A stretch of 64,000 nucleotides of DNA, from assembly GCF_008728195.1 (NCBI RefSeq), contig NZ_CP031598.1, positions 3,162,001 through 3,226,000 on the forward strand, written 5' to 3'. Source of the stretch: Roseovarius indicus. GTDB lineage: Bacteria > Pseudomonadota > Alphaproteobacteria > Rhodobacterales > Rhodobacteraceae. Made by a program: the position numbers and the translations under genes. Shown here in pieces: positions 53,971 through 63,049 of the stretch (position 1 is the stretch's first letter; each line of letters starts with the position of its first letter). Below the pieces are notes generated by a model. The model was not told the DNA's origin. It searched no databases and worked only from the letters and a program-made list of their open reading frames with translations.

Positions 53971-55131
53971 ATGACCGCCACCGTGACCGACCTCAGCCAC
54001 GTCCGCCTGTCCGTCGACAAGGCGCACGGCCTGCCCAACGCCCATTACATCGACCCCGAGGTTTACGCCGAAGAGCGTCAGGCGCTGCTCTTCTCGCAAT
54101 GGGCGGGTCTCGCCGTCGCCGCCGACGTGCCGGAACCGGGCGATGCCGTGCCGATGGAATTCCTCGGCATGCCCCTCCTGCTCATCCGCGACAAGGAGGG
54201 CGACGTGCGCGTCTTCCAGAACATCTGCCGCCACCGCGGCATGATCCTGGTCGAGGAACCCCGCAAGATCGAGGGTGCGATCCGCTGCCCCTATCATTCC
54301 TGGTGCTACTCGACCAAGGGCAAGCTGGTCTCGACCCCCCATGTGGGCGGCCCCGGCCACAACACCCACGAAACCATCAAGCGCGACGATCTCGGCCTGA
54401 TCGAGGTCCGCTCCCATGTCTGGCGCGACGTGGTCTGGATCAACGTCTCGGGCGACGCCCCCGCCTTCGAGGACGCCATGCGCGACATCATCACCCGCTG
54501 GTCGGAATTCGACCTGCCGGTCTACCACGGCGGCCATGACAGCAAGATCACGCTGGAGGTCCAGACCAACTGGAAGCTCGCGGTCGAGAACTACTGCGAA
54601 AGCTACCACCTGCCCTGGGTCCACCCCGGGCTCAACAGCTATTCCAAGCTGGAAGACCACTACAATATCGAGAAGCCCGGCGAATATTCCGGCCAGGGCA
54701 CGATGGTCTATCGCCAGCTCACCAACGAGAACGGCGAAACCTTCCCCGATTTCGCCGATGTCGGTTCGAAATGGAACGAACAGGCCGAATACATCGCCGT
54801 CTACCCGAACGTGCTTCTCGGCGTCCACCGCGACCACGCCTTCGCCATCATCCTCGAACCCCGCGGCCACGACCGCACGGTCGAGCATATCCACCTCTAC
54901 TACTCGGTCCCCGACAGCGACGAGGGGCTGCGCATGCGCAACACCCAGCTCTGGAAGACCGTGTTCGAGGAAGACATCTTCGTCGTCGAAGGCATGCAGA
55001 AAGGCCGCCACGCCACCAGCTTCGACGGCGGCCGCTTCTCGCCGGTGATGGACAGCCCGACCCACTGCTTCCACGACTGGGTCGCCGCCAAGATCGAAAC
55101 CCACCGCGGCCTGGCCAAAGCCGCCGAATGA
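53971..55131 (+). CDS. Rieske-type aromatic ring-hydroxylating oxygenase, alpha subunit
   Basis: A 386-residue oxygenase. The Rieske cluster ligands are C86 and H88 (NICRHRG) and C106 and H109 (RCPYHSWCY). The mononuclear iron site is in VENYCESYHLPWVHPG with H213 and H218. The group includes glycine betaine and carnitine-type demethylases as well as aromatic dioxygenases, so an amine or quaternary-ammonium substrate is as likely as an aromatic. No ferredoxin reductase gene adjoins. The next gene overlaps by 4 nt. Confidence 0.9.
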   Translation: MTATVTDLSHVRLSVDKAHGLPNAHYIDPEVYAEERQALLFSQWAGLAVAADVPEPGDAVPMEFLGMPLLLIRDKEGDVRVFQNICRHRGMILVEEPRKIEGAIRCPYHSWCYSTKGKLVSTPHVGGPGHNTHETIKRDDLGLIEVRSHVWRDVVWINVSGDAPAFEDAMRDIITRWSEFDLPVYHGGHDSKITLEVQTNWKLAVENYCESYHLPWVHPGLNSYSKLEDHYNIEKPGEYSGQGTMVYRQLTNENGETFPDFADVGSKWNEQAEYIAVYPNVLLGVHRDHAFAIILEPRGHDRTVEHIHLYYSVPDSDEGLRMRNTQLWKTVFEEDIFVVEGMQKGRHATSFDGGRFSPVMDSPTHCFHDWVAAKIETHRGLAKAAE

Positions 55132-55373
55132 GGGACGAGCCGGATCAAAGCGTCGGCATGGTCGACTCCCTGGATGCGCAGCTCCTCGCCGCGCATGACG
55201 GCGACGACCGTTTCGCCCTGATCCGGCTCTACACCCAGGCCGCCGACATCACCAACGACGTCGACGCGGCCTGCTTCTTCCTCACCTACGCCTATGTCTT
55301 CGCCCTCGAGGTCGGCGCCGCCGAGGCCGCCACCCTCCACGCCCGCCTCAAGGCCCACGGGCGCGAGGAATAG
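55128..55373 (+). CDS. 81-residue helical partner of the Rieske oxygenase
   Basis: MRDEPDQSVGMVDSLDAQLL then AAHDGDDRFALIRLYTQAAD and a helix FFLTYAYVFALEVGAAEAATLH. Its ATG overlaps the oxygenase stop (ATGA), so it is translationally coupled. It has no Fe-S or flavin motif, so it is not a classical reductase or beta subunit. Function unknown. Confidence 0.7.
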   Translation: MRDEPDQSVGMVDSLDAQLLAAHDGDDRFALIRLYTQAADITNDVDAACFFLTYAYVFALEVGAAEAATLHARLKAHGREE

Positions 55374-55417
55374 CCCACGCCCCTTCGCTCACCCGCCTTT
55401 TCCACGAGCCCCCTCTT

Positions 55418-55490
55418 GCGAGACAGCCTGAAAAGGCTGGCGAGCATCGCCCCCCGCGAGGCAGCCTGTAAAGGCTGACGAGCAGCCGCG
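55418..55490. repeat. Tandem pair of the REP-like CAGCC/GGCTG repeat
   Basis: Copy A (55418-55453) GCGAGACAGCCTGAAAAGGC TGGCGAGCA and copy B (55456-55490) GCGAGGCAGCCTGTAAAGGC TGACGAGCA lie head to tail with stem CAGCC/GGCTG. A third copy lies at 30399-30434. The pair fills the gap between the 81-residue gene and parE. Confidence 0.8.
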
Positions 55491-55491
55491 C

Positions 55492-55791
55492 TCACTCCGA
55501 CAGAATTGCCTGCCAGTTCGCCCGCGCATGCACCACGCGCACCACGTCCAGACCCCGCTCATCCGCCAGGAAAACGATCAGATGCGCCCTGTAGGGATGT
55601 ATACGCACAGGCGGCACGAACTCTTCCCGCAATCGGGCCGTCTCCGGAAATTCCGCCAGCACCCCCAGCGTTCGGTCGAGCCCCGTCAGATAGGCAACCG
55701 CCTGCCCCTCCGACCACCTCTCGACCGTGTATCGCCAGATATCGTCCAGGTCGGCCTCGGCCCTGGGGCGCCACAGAATCTGGCGGCTCAC
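55492..55791 (-). CDS. parE: ParE-family toxin
   Basis: A 99-residue RelE/ParE-fold toxin. ILWRPRAEADLDDIWRYTVE is the typical first strand and helix, with EFPETARLREEF and HPYRAHLIVFLADE and VVRVVHAR near the end. Family members poison DNA gyrase. The GTG start overlaps the antitoxin stop by 4 nt (GTGA), the usual coupling of parDE. Confidence 0.92.
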   Translation of the reverse strand: MSRQILWRPRAEADLDDIWRYTVERWSEGQAVAYLTGLDRTLGVLAEFPETARLREEFVPPVRIHPYRAHLIVFLADERGLDVVRVVHARANWQAILSE

Positions 55792-56030
55792 TCGCCCTGA
55801 CCGCGCGTCTTCCTGTCAATGAACCCGGCCATGTCGAACGCCTGCGGCTCGCCGCTCCGAAGCCCCTCCTCGATCATCCCCTGCAACTCGCCGATCGCCT
55901 GCTGCCGCTCCAGATCCTTCCGGATCAGGTCGCGCACGTAATCGCTGACATTGCTGTACTGCCCGCCCTTGGCGCGCGCTTCGACGCATGTTTTCATGTG
56001 ATCGGGAAGGGAGACGTTCATCGTGGCCAT
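55788..56030 (-). CDS. parD: ParD-family antitoxin
   Basis: An 80-residue ribbon-helix-helix antitoxin. MATMNVSLPDHMKTCVEARA then KGGQYSNVSDYVRDLIRKDL is the classic ParD DNA-binding domain, and EEGLRSGEPQAFDMAGFI is the toxin-binding tail. It neutralises ParE and represses its own promoter. An ATG at 56021 is an alternative start. It is divergent from the acyl-CoA dehydrogenase gene. Confidence 0.92.
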   Translation of the reverse strand: MATMNVSLPDHMKTCVEARAKGGQYSNVSDYVRDLIRKDLERQQAIGELQGMIEEGLRSGEPQAFDMAGFIDRKTRGQGE

Positions 56031-56133
56031 GACGGTAACATCGGCTTCTTGGCAAAGTTTGTCAATATGACCCCGCCCGCCGGGCCGGAAAACATCCTTG
56101 CAATTCCCCCCTCCCCTCCGTTAATTAAACACA

Positions 56134-56151
56134 CGTTCAATTAGACGAACG
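56134..56151. promoter_or_regulatory. Inverted repeat before the valine-degradation operon
   Basis: CGTTC-N8-GAACG at 56134-56151 inside an AT-rich stretch (TTAATTAAACACA), about 20 bp before the acyl-CoA dehydrogenase start and upstream of parD. A candidate operator for either transcript. Confidence 0.4.
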
Positions 56152-56172
56152 CCAGGAGGAGGAGGCACCCCC

Positions 56173-57315
56173 ATGGATTTCGCCCTCACAGAGGAACAGA
56201 CGGCCATCTTCGACATGGCCCACGCTTTCGGGCAGGAACAGATCGCCCCCCACGCCCGCGACTGGGAAAAGGCCGGCACCATCCCCAAGGATCTCTGGCC
56301 CCAGGTGGGCGAGCTGGGCTTCGGCGGCCTCTACGTCTCCGAGGAGTCCGGCGGCGCCGGCCTCTCCCGCCTCGACGCCACCCTCGTCTTCGAAGCGCTC
56401 AGCATGGCCTGCCCCTCGGTCGCGGCCTTCCTCTCGATCCACAACATGTGCGCCAAGATGATCGACAAATTCGCCAGCGACGAGATGAAATCCCGCGTCC
56501 TGCCCAAGGCCATCGCCCTCGAAACCGTCCTCTCCTACTGCCTCACCGAACCCGGCTCCGGCTCCGACGCCGCCGCCCTGAAAACCCGCGCCGAGAAAAC
56601 CAACGAGGGCTATACCCTGAACGGCACCAAGGCCTTCATTTCCGGCGGCGGCTATTCGGATGCCTATGTCACCATGGTCCGCACCGGCGACGCGGGCCCC
56701 AAGGGCATCTCCACCGTCTATGTCGAAGACGGCACCCCCGGCCTCTCCTTCGGCGGGCTCGAAGACAAGATGGGCTGGCGCTCGCAACCCACCCGCCAGG
56801 TGCAGTTCGACGACTGCAAGATCCCGTCGGAAAACCTCGTCGGCGAAGAGGGCCGCGGCTTCTCCTACGCCATGGCGGGCCTTGACGGCGGCCGCCTCAA
56901 CATCTCGGCCTGCTCCCTCGGCGCGGCCCAGACCGCCATGAACCTCACCCGCGACTACATGGCCGAGCGCAAGGCCTTCGGCCAGTCCATCGACCAGTTC
57001 CAGGCCCTCCAGTTCCGCCTCGCCGAGATGGAGATCGAGTTGCAAGCCGCCCGCACCTTCCTGCGCCAGGCCGCCTGGAAACTCGACACCGAAGCCCCCG
57101 ACGCCACCAAGTTCTGCGCCATGGCCAAGAAATTCGTCACCGAAGCCGGCTCGAAGATCTGCAACCAGTGCCTGCAGCTTCACGGCGGCTACGGCTACCT
57201 CGCGGATTACGGCATCGAAAAACTCGTGCGTGACCTGCGCGTTCATGAAATCCTCGAAGGAACCAACGAAATCATGCGCCTCATCGTGGCGCGGCACATG
57301 CTGGCGGAAAAATGA
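56173..57315 (+). CDS. Acyl-CoA dehydrogenase (isobutyryl-CoA type)
   Basis: A 380-residue flavoenzyme. CLTEPGSGSDAA and KAFISGGGYSDAYV bind FAD, and the catalytic Glu is in HEILEGTNEIMRL at the C-terminus. CNQCLQLHGGYGYL is conserved. The two following genes complete valine breakdown, so the substrate is probably isobutyryl-CoA, giving methacrylyl-CoA. GGAGGAGGAGG precedes the ATG. Its stop overlaps the next gene by 4 nt. Confidence 0.9.
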   Translation: MDFALTEEQTAIFDMAHAFGQEQIAPHARDWEKAGTIPKDLWPQVGELGFGGLYVSEESGGAGLSRLDATLVFEALSMACPSVAAFLSIHNMCAKMIDKFASDEMKSRVLPKAIALETVLSYCLTEPGSGSDAAALKTRAEKTNEGYTLNGTKAFISGGGYSDAYVTMVRTGDAGPKGISTVYVEDGTPGLSFGGLEDKMGWRSQPTRQVQFDDCKIPSENLVGEEGRGFSYAMAGLDGGRLNISACSLGAAQTAMNLTRDYMAERKAFGQSIDQFQALQFRLAEMEIELQAARTFLRQAAWKLDTEAPDATKFCAMAKKFVTEAGSKICNQCLQLHGGYGYLADYGIEKLVRDLRVHEILEGTNEIMRLIVARHMLAEK

Positions 57316-58355
57316 CCGACATATCGATCCGGAAAGACGGCAAGGCGGGCCGCATCACCCTGACCCGCCCCAAGGCGCTCAACGCCATGACCTACGAGAT
57401 GTGCCTCGCCATCGAGGACGCGGTCGATGCCTGGGCCGATGACGACACGGTCGAGCTCATCATCATCGACGCCGAGGGCGACAAGGCCTTCTGCGCCGGC
57501 GGCGACATTGCCGAGCTTTACGACACCGGCACCAAGGGCAACCTCGACTACGCCCGCCGCTTCTGGCGCGACGAATACCGCCTCAACGCCAAGATCGCCG
57601 AATACCCCAAACCCTATGTCGCCTTCATGCAGGGCTTCGTCATGGGTGGCGGCGTCGGCATCTCCTGCCACGGCCACCCCCGCATCGTCTGCGAATCCAG
57701 CCAGATCGCCATGCCCGAATGCGGCATCGGCCTCGTCCCCGACGTGGGTGGCACCTACCTGCTGGCCAAGGCGCCGGGTCGGCTGGGCGAATATCTCGGC
57801 ACCACTGGCACCCGGATGAACGCGGGCGACGCCATCCACGCGGGCTTTGCCGACCACTTCATCCCGCAGGAGAAATGGGCCGACCTCATCGCGCAACTCA
57901 GCGAAACCGGCGACATCTCCCTCATCGAGCAATCCACCGAAACCCCGCCCGAGGGCAAGGTCAGCCCCCAACAGGCCGAGATCGACGCCCATTTCGGCGG
58001 CGAAACCCTGCTCGACATCCTCAACTCCCTCAAATCCTCCGACAGCGAGTTTGCCGAGCAGGCCCTCAAGGCCCTCTCCCGCGGCTCCCCCCTCTCGATG
58101 GCCTGCACCATCGAGATGCTGCACCGCTTGCAAGGGCCCGCCGCCGATATCCGCCGTGCGCTCGACCTCGAATACCGCTTCACCCATCGCGCGATGGAAA
58201 AGGGCGACTTCCTCGAAGGCATCCGCGCCGCGGTGATCGACAAGGACCGCACGCCCAAATGGCAGCACGACCTCGACAATCCGCCGCAACTGGCGGCGAC
58301 CCAGATGCTCATGCCGCTCGGGGCCGACGCCCTGACATTCGAAAAGGAAGGATAA
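57312..58355 (+). CDS. 3-hydroxyisobutyryl-CoA hydrolase
   Basis: A 347-residue crotonase-fold enzyme. CAGGDIAELYD builds the oxyanion hole, and MGGGVGISCHGHPRIV with MPECGIGLVPDVGG supplies the catalytic Glu and Asp that mark hydrolases (HIBCH) rather than plain hydratases. The extra C-terminal length also fits. It frees 3-hydroxyisobutyrate from CoA. It overlaps the dehydrogenase stop (ATGA) and ends 4 bp before mmsB. Confidence 0.9.
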   Translation: MTDISIRKDGKAGRITLTRPKALNAMTYEMCLAIEDAVDAWADDDTVELIIIDAEGDKAFCAGGDIAELYDTGTKGNLDYARRFWRDEYRLNAKIAEYPKPYVAFMQGFVMGGGVGISCHGHPRIVCESSQIAMPECGIGLVPDVGGTYLLAKAPGRLGEYLGTTGTRMNAGDAIHAGFADHFIPQEKWADLIAQLSETGDISLIEQSTETPPEGKVSPQQAEIDAHFGGETLLDILNSLKSSDSEFAEQALKALSRGSPLSMACTIEMLHRLQGPAADIRRALDLEYRFTHRAMEKGDFLEGIRAAVIDKDRTPKWQHDLDNPPQLAATQMLMPLGADALTFEKEG

Positions 58356-58359
58356 CGCC

Positions 58360-59232
58360 ATGAAGATCGGATTCATCGGACTGGGGAACATGGGCGGGCC
58401 GATGGCCGCCAATCTCGCCAAGGCCGGTCACGAGGTGACAGGCTTCGACACCGCCGAGGTCAGCATCGAGGGCGTCACCATGGCCCCCACAGCGGCCGAC
58501 GCCGCCAAGGGCAACGCCGTGGTCATCACCATGCTGCCCAACGGCAAGATCCTCCGCGCCGTCGCCGAGGAAATCCACCCGGCGATGGACGAGGGCGCCG
58601 TGCATCTCGACTGCTCGACCGTCGATGTCGACAGCGCCCGCGCCGTGGCCGAGGCCGCGCAGGCCGCCGGCCTCTCCGCGCTCGACGCGCCGGTCTCGGG
58701 CGGCATTGCCGGCGCCGCGGGCGGCACGCTCACCTTCATGGTCGGCGGTGACGAGGCGGGCTTTGCCACCGCCAAGGAACTCTTCGACATCATGGGCCAG
58801 AAGGCCGTGCATTGCGGCCCCTCCGGCAACGGTCAGGCCGCCAAGATCTGCAACAACATGATCCTCGGCGCCACCATGATCGTCACCTGCGAGGCCTTCG
58901 CCCTGGCCGACAAGCTGGGCCTCGACCGGCAGGCCATGTTCGACGTGGTCTCCACCTCCTCCGGCTACTCGTGGTCGATGAACGCCTATTGCCCCGCCCC
59001 GGGCGTCGGCCCGCAATCGCCGTCGGACAACGACTACAAGCCGGGCTTCGCCGCCGACCTGATGCTCAAGGACCTGCGCCTTGCCATGCAGGCGGCCGAG
59101 ACCGCCGATGCCGACACCACGCTCGGCAAGGCGGCCATGCAGCTCTACGAGCAGTTCGTCGAGAAGGAAGACGGCGCCGGCAAGGACTTCTCCGCCATGC
59201 TCCCCCGCCTCGAAAAGCGCGGGCACAGCTAG
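58360..59232 (+). CDS. mmsB: 3-hydroxyisobutyrate dehydrogenase
   Basis: A 290-residue beta-hydroxyacid dehydrogenase. FIGLGNMGGPMAANLAKAGH binds NAD+, DAPVSGGIAGAAGGTLTFMV binds substrate, and the catalytic Lys is in NGQAAKICNNM. It oxidises 3-hydroxyisobutyrate to methylmalonate semialdehyde. The next enzyme of the pathway (mmsA) is not in the window. Confidence 0.95.
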   Translation: MKIGFIGLGNMGGPMAANLAKAGHEVTGFDTAEVSIEGVTMAPTAADAAKGNAVVITMLPNGKILRAVAEEIHPAMDEGAVHLDCSTVDVDSARAVAEAAQAAGLSALDAPVSGGIAGAAGGTLTFMVGGDEAGFATAKELFDIMGQKAVHCGPSGNGQAAKICNNMILGATMIVTCEAFALADKLGLDRQAMFDVVSTSSGYSWSMNAYCPAPGVGPQSPSDNDYKPGFAADLMLKDLRLAMQAAETADADTTLGKAAMQLYEQFVEKEDGAGKDFSAMLPRLEKRGHS

Positions 59233-59255
59233 GTCGAATTGATCTGCGTCATATT

Positions 59256-59271
59256 CATATTTGGAAATATG
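59256..59271. promoter_or_regulatory. ArsR-type palindrome upstream of the DUF2892 gene
   Basis: CATATTT-GG-AAATATG is a perfect 7-bp dyad. Shifted slightly, ATTC-N8-AAAT (59253-59268) matches the persulfide-sensor BigR/SqrR site ATTC-N8-GAAT with one mismatch. It lies 38 bp before the DUF2892 start. Confidence 0.45.
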
Positions 59272-59276
59272 ATTAA

Positions 59277-59309
59277 GGCTGGTCCCATCTGACACGAAAG
59301 GGACCAGCC
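59277..59309 (+). promoter_or_regulatory. Start-codon hairpin of the DUF2892 gene
   Basis: GGCTGGTCCC (59277-59286) pairs perfectly with GGGACCAGCC (59300-59309) around a 13-nt loop, and the 3' arm touches the ATG at 59310. The only Shine-Dalgarno-like stretch, GAAAGGGA, overlaps that arm, so the folded mRNA would hide it. Confidence 0.65.
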
Positions 59310-59507
59310 ATGTTCAAGCAAAACATCGGCAATATCGAACGCATCCTCCGCGTCCTCGTCGGCGCGGCCCTGATCCTCGGCTACTTCCTAAGCGACGGCG
59401 CCTATAGCTGGCTCTACCTGCTGGGCATCATCCCGCTCGCCACGGGCGTGATCGGCTATTGCCCGCCCTACGCCTGGCTCGGCATCAACACCTGCAAGCG
59501 CAGCTGA
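59310..59507 (+). CDS. DUF2892 two-helix membrane protein
   Basis: A 65-residue protein: MFKQNIGNIERILRVLVGAA then a hairpin of two transmembrane helices and a final GYCPPYAWLGINTC. This is the DUF2892 (YgaP-like membrane) family, often linked to rhodanese and sulfide or persulfide response genes. The Cys pair in GYC and NTC is conserved in the family. No rhodanese gene is adjacent. Confidence 0.9.
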   Translation: MFKQNIGNIERILRVLVGAALILGYFLSDGAYSWLYLLGIIPLATGVIGYCPPYAWLGINTCKRS

Positions 59508-59605
59508 GGCAGCAATCCGCGCACCCGCTCCGGCCCGCATTGCGGTGCGGCCGGGCGGCCCCATCTTGAGTGGCCCATCCATAGGCACGCCAAGGAGGCC
59601 ACCCA

Positions 59606-59926
59606 ATGCGCAGGATACTCGTCACCACCGTCATCGCCGCGGCCACATTTACGACGCCGCTTGCCGCCCAAGCCGGTGCCGCTGGCTGCCCGCCGGGGCT
59701 GGCCAAGAAACAGAACGGCTGCCTGCCCCCCGGACAGGCCAAGAAGATCTACAACAACAATCAGCCGCGGTACCTGCGGAACGGCATACTCGTCGAGTAC
59801 CCCCAACGCTACGGGCTGAACCCGGCCTACACGTACTACCGCTCCGGCGGGAACGTCTACCGGGTCGACCGCGACACCCGCGAGGTGCTCGACCTCATCG
59901 GCGCGGTCAGCCGCATTCTGAACTGA
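59606..59926 (+). CDS. Small secreted protein, unknown function
   Basis: A 106-residue protein with a Sec signal ending near AAQAGA (about residue 24). The mature part has a repeated CPPGLAKKQNGCLPPGQAKK motif with two Cys, then YNNNQPRYLRNGILVEYPQR and RVDRDTREVLDLI. It resembles RcnB-like or short periplasmic proteins but I cannot assign a function. It is convergent with uvrA, with an iterated repeat between. Confidence 0.75.
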   Translation: MRRILVTTVIAAATFTTPLAAQAGAAGCPPGLAKKQNGCLPPGQAKKIYNNNQPRYLRNGILVEYPQRYGLNPAYTYYRSGGNVYRVDRDTREVLDLIGAVSRILN

Positions 59927-59953
59927 TCCGTCACCGGCTCGCAGGGTGGCGGC

Positions 59954-60007
59954 CACCGCCACCCGCACCGACGTGATACCGACAAAATACCGACGTTATA
60001 CCGACGT
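59954..60007 (+). repeat. 54-bp iterated repeat, copy 2 (11-nt period)
   Basis: Second copy of the ATACCGAC iteron, with 59964-60007 identical to 8205-8248. As with copy 1 it sits between two convergent genes, here the small secreted protein gene and uvrA. Confidence 0.9.
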
Positions 60008-60019
60008 TGAAAAACGGCC

Positions 60020-62878
60020 CTATTCGGCCGCCACCTTCCGCGCCGCCAGCATCTCCTTGAGGTAATGCCCGGTATGGCTCCGCGGCTCCTCGGCCACCGT
60101 TTCCGGCGTCCCGACCGCCACGATCTCGCCCCCGCCATCACCGCCTTCCGGCCCGATATCGATCAGCCAGTCAGCCGTTTTGATGACGTCAAGATTGTGT
60201 TCGATCACGACAACCGTATTGCCGGTTTCCACAAGCTGATGAAGGACTTCCAGCAGTTTCTTCACGTCCTCGAAATGCAGGCCCGTCGTCGGCTCGTCGA
60301 GGATATAGAGAGTCCGCCCCGTCGACCGTTTCGACAACTCCTTCGACAGCTTCACCCGCTGCGCTTCGCCGCCCGACAAGGTCGTCGCCTGCTGCCCGAC
60401 CTTGATATAGCCAAGCCCCACACGCGCCAGCGCATCCATCTTCTCCCGGATCGACGGCACCGCCTTGAAGAACTCCTGCGCGTCCTCGACAGTCATCTCA
60501 AGAACGTCGGCTATGCTCTTGCCTTTCCACGTGATTTCCAGCGTCTCGCGGTTGTACCGCGCGCCATTGCAGGTCTCGCAGGTGACATAGACATCGGGCA
60601 GAAAGTGCATCTCGATCTTGATCAGCCCATCGCCCTGGCAGGCCTCACACCGCCCGCCCTTGACGTTGAACGAGAACCTTCCCGGCTTGTACCCCCGCGC
60701 CTTCGCCTCCGGCAGCCCGGCAAACCAGTCCCGGATCGGCGTGAACGCCCCGGTATACGTGGCTGGATTGGAACGCGGAGTCCGCCCGATGGGTCGCTGG
60801 TCGATATCGATCACCTTGTCCAGGTGCTCCAGCCCCTTGATCGTCTCGCACGGCGCCGGCGTCTGCCGCGCCCCGTTGAGCCGCATCGACGCGGTCTTGA
60901 ACAACGTCTCGATCGTCAGCGTCGACTTGCCCCCGCCGGAAACCCCGGTCACGCAGACGAACTTGCCCAGAGGAAACTCGGCATCGACCGCCTTAAGATT
61001 GTTTCCTTCCGCCTTGATAACCTTGACGGATTTCCCGTTCCCCTTGCGCCGCTCAGACGGAATGGAAATCTCCCGCTGGCCTGACAAGTATTGCCCGGTC
61101 ACAGAGGCCGGGTCAGCGGCAATCTGCTCCGGCGTGCCGTGGCTCACCACCTGCCCGCCATGCACCCCGGCGCCCGGACCGATGTCGAAAACGTAATCCG
61201 CCGTGCGGATCGCCTCCTCGTCATGCTCCACAACGATCACCGTATTGCCCTGGTCCCGCAGGTTCTGCAGCGTCTGCAACAGCCGCCCGTTATCCCGCTG
61301 GTGCAGGCCAATCGACGGCTCGTCGAGCACATACAACACCCCGGTCAGCCCCGACCCGATCTGGCTCGCCAGCCTGATCCGCTGGCTCTCACCGCCCGAC
61401 AACGTCCCCGCACTGCGCGACAGCGTCAGGTAGTCGAGCCCAACATTGTTAAGGAAACCAAGACGTTCGCGGATTTCCTTCAGGATGGCCTTGGCAATCT
61501 CGTTCTTCTGCGCCGTCAGGCTTTCCGGCACCGTCTCGCACCATTCATAGGCCTCACGGATCGACATCTCGACCACCTGGCCAATGTGCAGATTGGCGAT
61601 CTTCACCGCCAAAGCCTCGTCCCGCAGGCGATAGCCGCCACAGGCCCCACACGGCCGGTTATTCTGATACCGCTCAAACTCCTCACGGATCCACGCGCTA
61701 TCCGTTTCGCGATACCGGCGCTCCATGTTGGGGATCACCCCTTCGAACACCCGGCTCACCTGGTAGACGCGCCCGCCCTCGTCATAGCGGAACTGAATTT
61801 CCTCGTCGCCCGAGCCATAGAGGAACACCTGCTGCACATGCGCATCAAGATCCTTCCACCGCGCATTCCGGTCGAACTCGTAATGCTTGGCGATGGCCTC
61901 GATCGTCTGAAGGAAATAAGGGCTTTTCCCTTTCCGCCACGGCGCCAGCGCCCCGTCGGCAATGCGAAGTTGCTCATCGGGCACCACCAGCCGCTCGTCA
62001 AAGAACAGCTCGGCACCAAGCCCCCCGCATTCCGGGCAGGCCCCGAACGGCGCGTTGAAAGAAAACAGCCGCGGCTCGATCTCGGGGATGGTGAAACCAC
62101 TGACCGGACAGGCAAAATTCTCGGAGAAGGTATGCCGCTCCGGCTCCCCCTCCTTCGGGGAGGTCTCAAGCACGGCAATCCCGTCAGCCAGATCGAGAGC
62201 GGTGCGGAAACTGTCGGCCAGCCGGGTGCCAATGTTGTCCTTCACCACCAGCCGGTCGACCACCACGTCGATATCGTGGCGAAACTTCTTGTCGAGCTTG
62301 GGCGGATCGTCGAGCTCGTGAAACTCCCCGTCGACCTTCACTCGCTGGAAGCCCTGCTTGCGCAACTCCAGGAATTCCTTGCGATATTCGCCCTTCCGGT
62401 CACGCACAATGGGCGCCAGAAGATAGGCGCGCGTGCCTTCCTCCATGCCCAGCACACGGTCGACCATGTCCTGCACCTGCTGCGCCTCGATGGGCAGGCC
62501 GGTCGCCGGCGAATAGGGCGTGCCGACCCGGGCGAACAGCAACCGCAGGTAGTCGTAAATCTCGGTGACGGTGCCAACGGTCGAGCGCGGGTTCTTGCTC
62601 GTCGTCTTCTGCTCGATCGAGATCGCCGGGGAAAGACCGCTGATATGGTCCACATCCGGCTTTTCCATCATGTCGAGGAACTGCCGCGCATAGGCCGACA
62701 GGCTTTCGACATAGCGCCGCTGCCCTTCGGCATAGATCGTGTCGAAGGCCAGCGATGACTTGCCCGAGCCCGAAAGCCCGGTGATCACCACCAGCTCGTT
62801 GCGCGGAATATCCACGTCGATGCTGCGCAGGTTATGCTCCCGCGCACCGCGCACTTCGATATGCTTGAGCTCGGCCAT
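60020..62878 (-). CDS. uvrA: Excinuclease ABC subunit A
   Basis: A 952-residue UvrA. Two ABC ATPase halves are seen: Walker [21 protein letters not shown] near residue 31 and [15 protein letters not shown] in the second half, with [16 protein letters not shown] and [16 protein letters not shown] signatures. Zinc-finger cysteines are in [19 protein letters not shown] and CEACQGDG...[10 protein letters not shown]. It finds bulky DNA lesions and loads UvrB. The start at 62878 follows GGGGGAGCAG. A LexA box lies upstream. Confidence 0.98.
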   Translation of the reverse strand: MAELKHIEVRGAREHNLRSIDVDIPRNELVVITGLSGSGKSSLAFDTIYAEGQRRYVESLSAYARQFLDMMEKPDVDHISGLSPAISIEQKTTSKNPRSTVGTVTEIYDYLRLLFARVGTPYSPATGLPIEAQQVQDMVDRVLGMEEGTRAYLLAPIVRDRKGEYRKEFLELRKQGFQRVKVDGEFHELDDPPKLDKKFRHDIDVVVDRLVVKDNIGTRLADSFRTALDLADGIAVLETSPKEGEPERHTFSENFACPVSGFTIPEIEPRLFSFNAPFGACPECGGLGAELFFDERLVVPDEQLRIADGALAPWRKGKSPYFLQTIEAIAKHYEFDRNARWKDLDAHVQQVFLYGSGDEEIQFRYDEGGRVYQVSRVFEGVIPNMERRYRETDSAWIREEFERYQNNRPCGACGGYRLRDEALAVKIANLHIGQVVEMSIREAYEWCETVPESLTAQKNEIAKAILKEIRERLGFLNNVGLDYLTLSRSAGTLSGGESQRIRLASQIGSGLTGVLYVLDEPSIGLHQRDNGRLLQTLQNLRDQGNTVIVVEHDEEAIRTADYVFDIGPGAGVHGGQVVSHGTPEQIAADPASVTGQYLSGQREISIPSERRKGNGKSVKVIKAEGNNLKAVDAEFPLGKFVCVTGVSGGGKSTLTIETLFKTASMRLNGARQTPAPCETIKGLEHLDKVIDIDQRPIGRTPRSNPATYTGAFTPIRDWFAGLPEAKARGYKPGRFSFNVKGGRCEACQGDGLIKIEMHFLPDVYVTCETCNGARYNRETLEITWKGKSIADVLEMTVEDAQEFFKAVPSIREKMDALARVGLGYIKVGQQATTLSGGEAQRVKLSKELSKRSTGRTLYILDEPTTGLHFEDVKKLLEVLHQLVETGNTVVVIEHNLDVIKTADWLIDIGPEGGDGGGEIVAVGTPETVAEEPRSHTGHYLKEMLAARKVAAE

Positions 62879-62944
62879 CTGCTCCCCCGGTTCACACTGG
62901 TTAAGAGATAGTGGAGCCGGTCGGATCTTCCAAGTCAAAACTGC

Positions 62945-62959
62945 GAACATAACGGGAAC
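62945..62959 (-). promoter_or_regulatory. LexA (SOS) box upstream of uvrA
   Basis: GAAC-N7-GAAC (spacer ATAACGG), the alphaproteobacterial SOS box, lies 67-81 bp upstream of the uvrA start. It implies DNA-damage induction through LexA. Confidence 0.8.
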
Positions 62960-63049
62960 ACCTGACAAGCCCTGTCAGCACGGCGATTATTTCCCCGTCA
63001 TGCTCGGAAACATGCCGATTCTGCGCTTCGTGTCCCGGCCCTGACCGCG

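Noticed and set aside
57312..58355. Enoyl-CoA hydratase of DMSP demethylation (DmdD)
   Set aside because: The Glu/Asp pattern, extra length and the mmsB neighbour fit 3-hydroxyisobutyryl-CoA hydrolase of valine breakdown instead.
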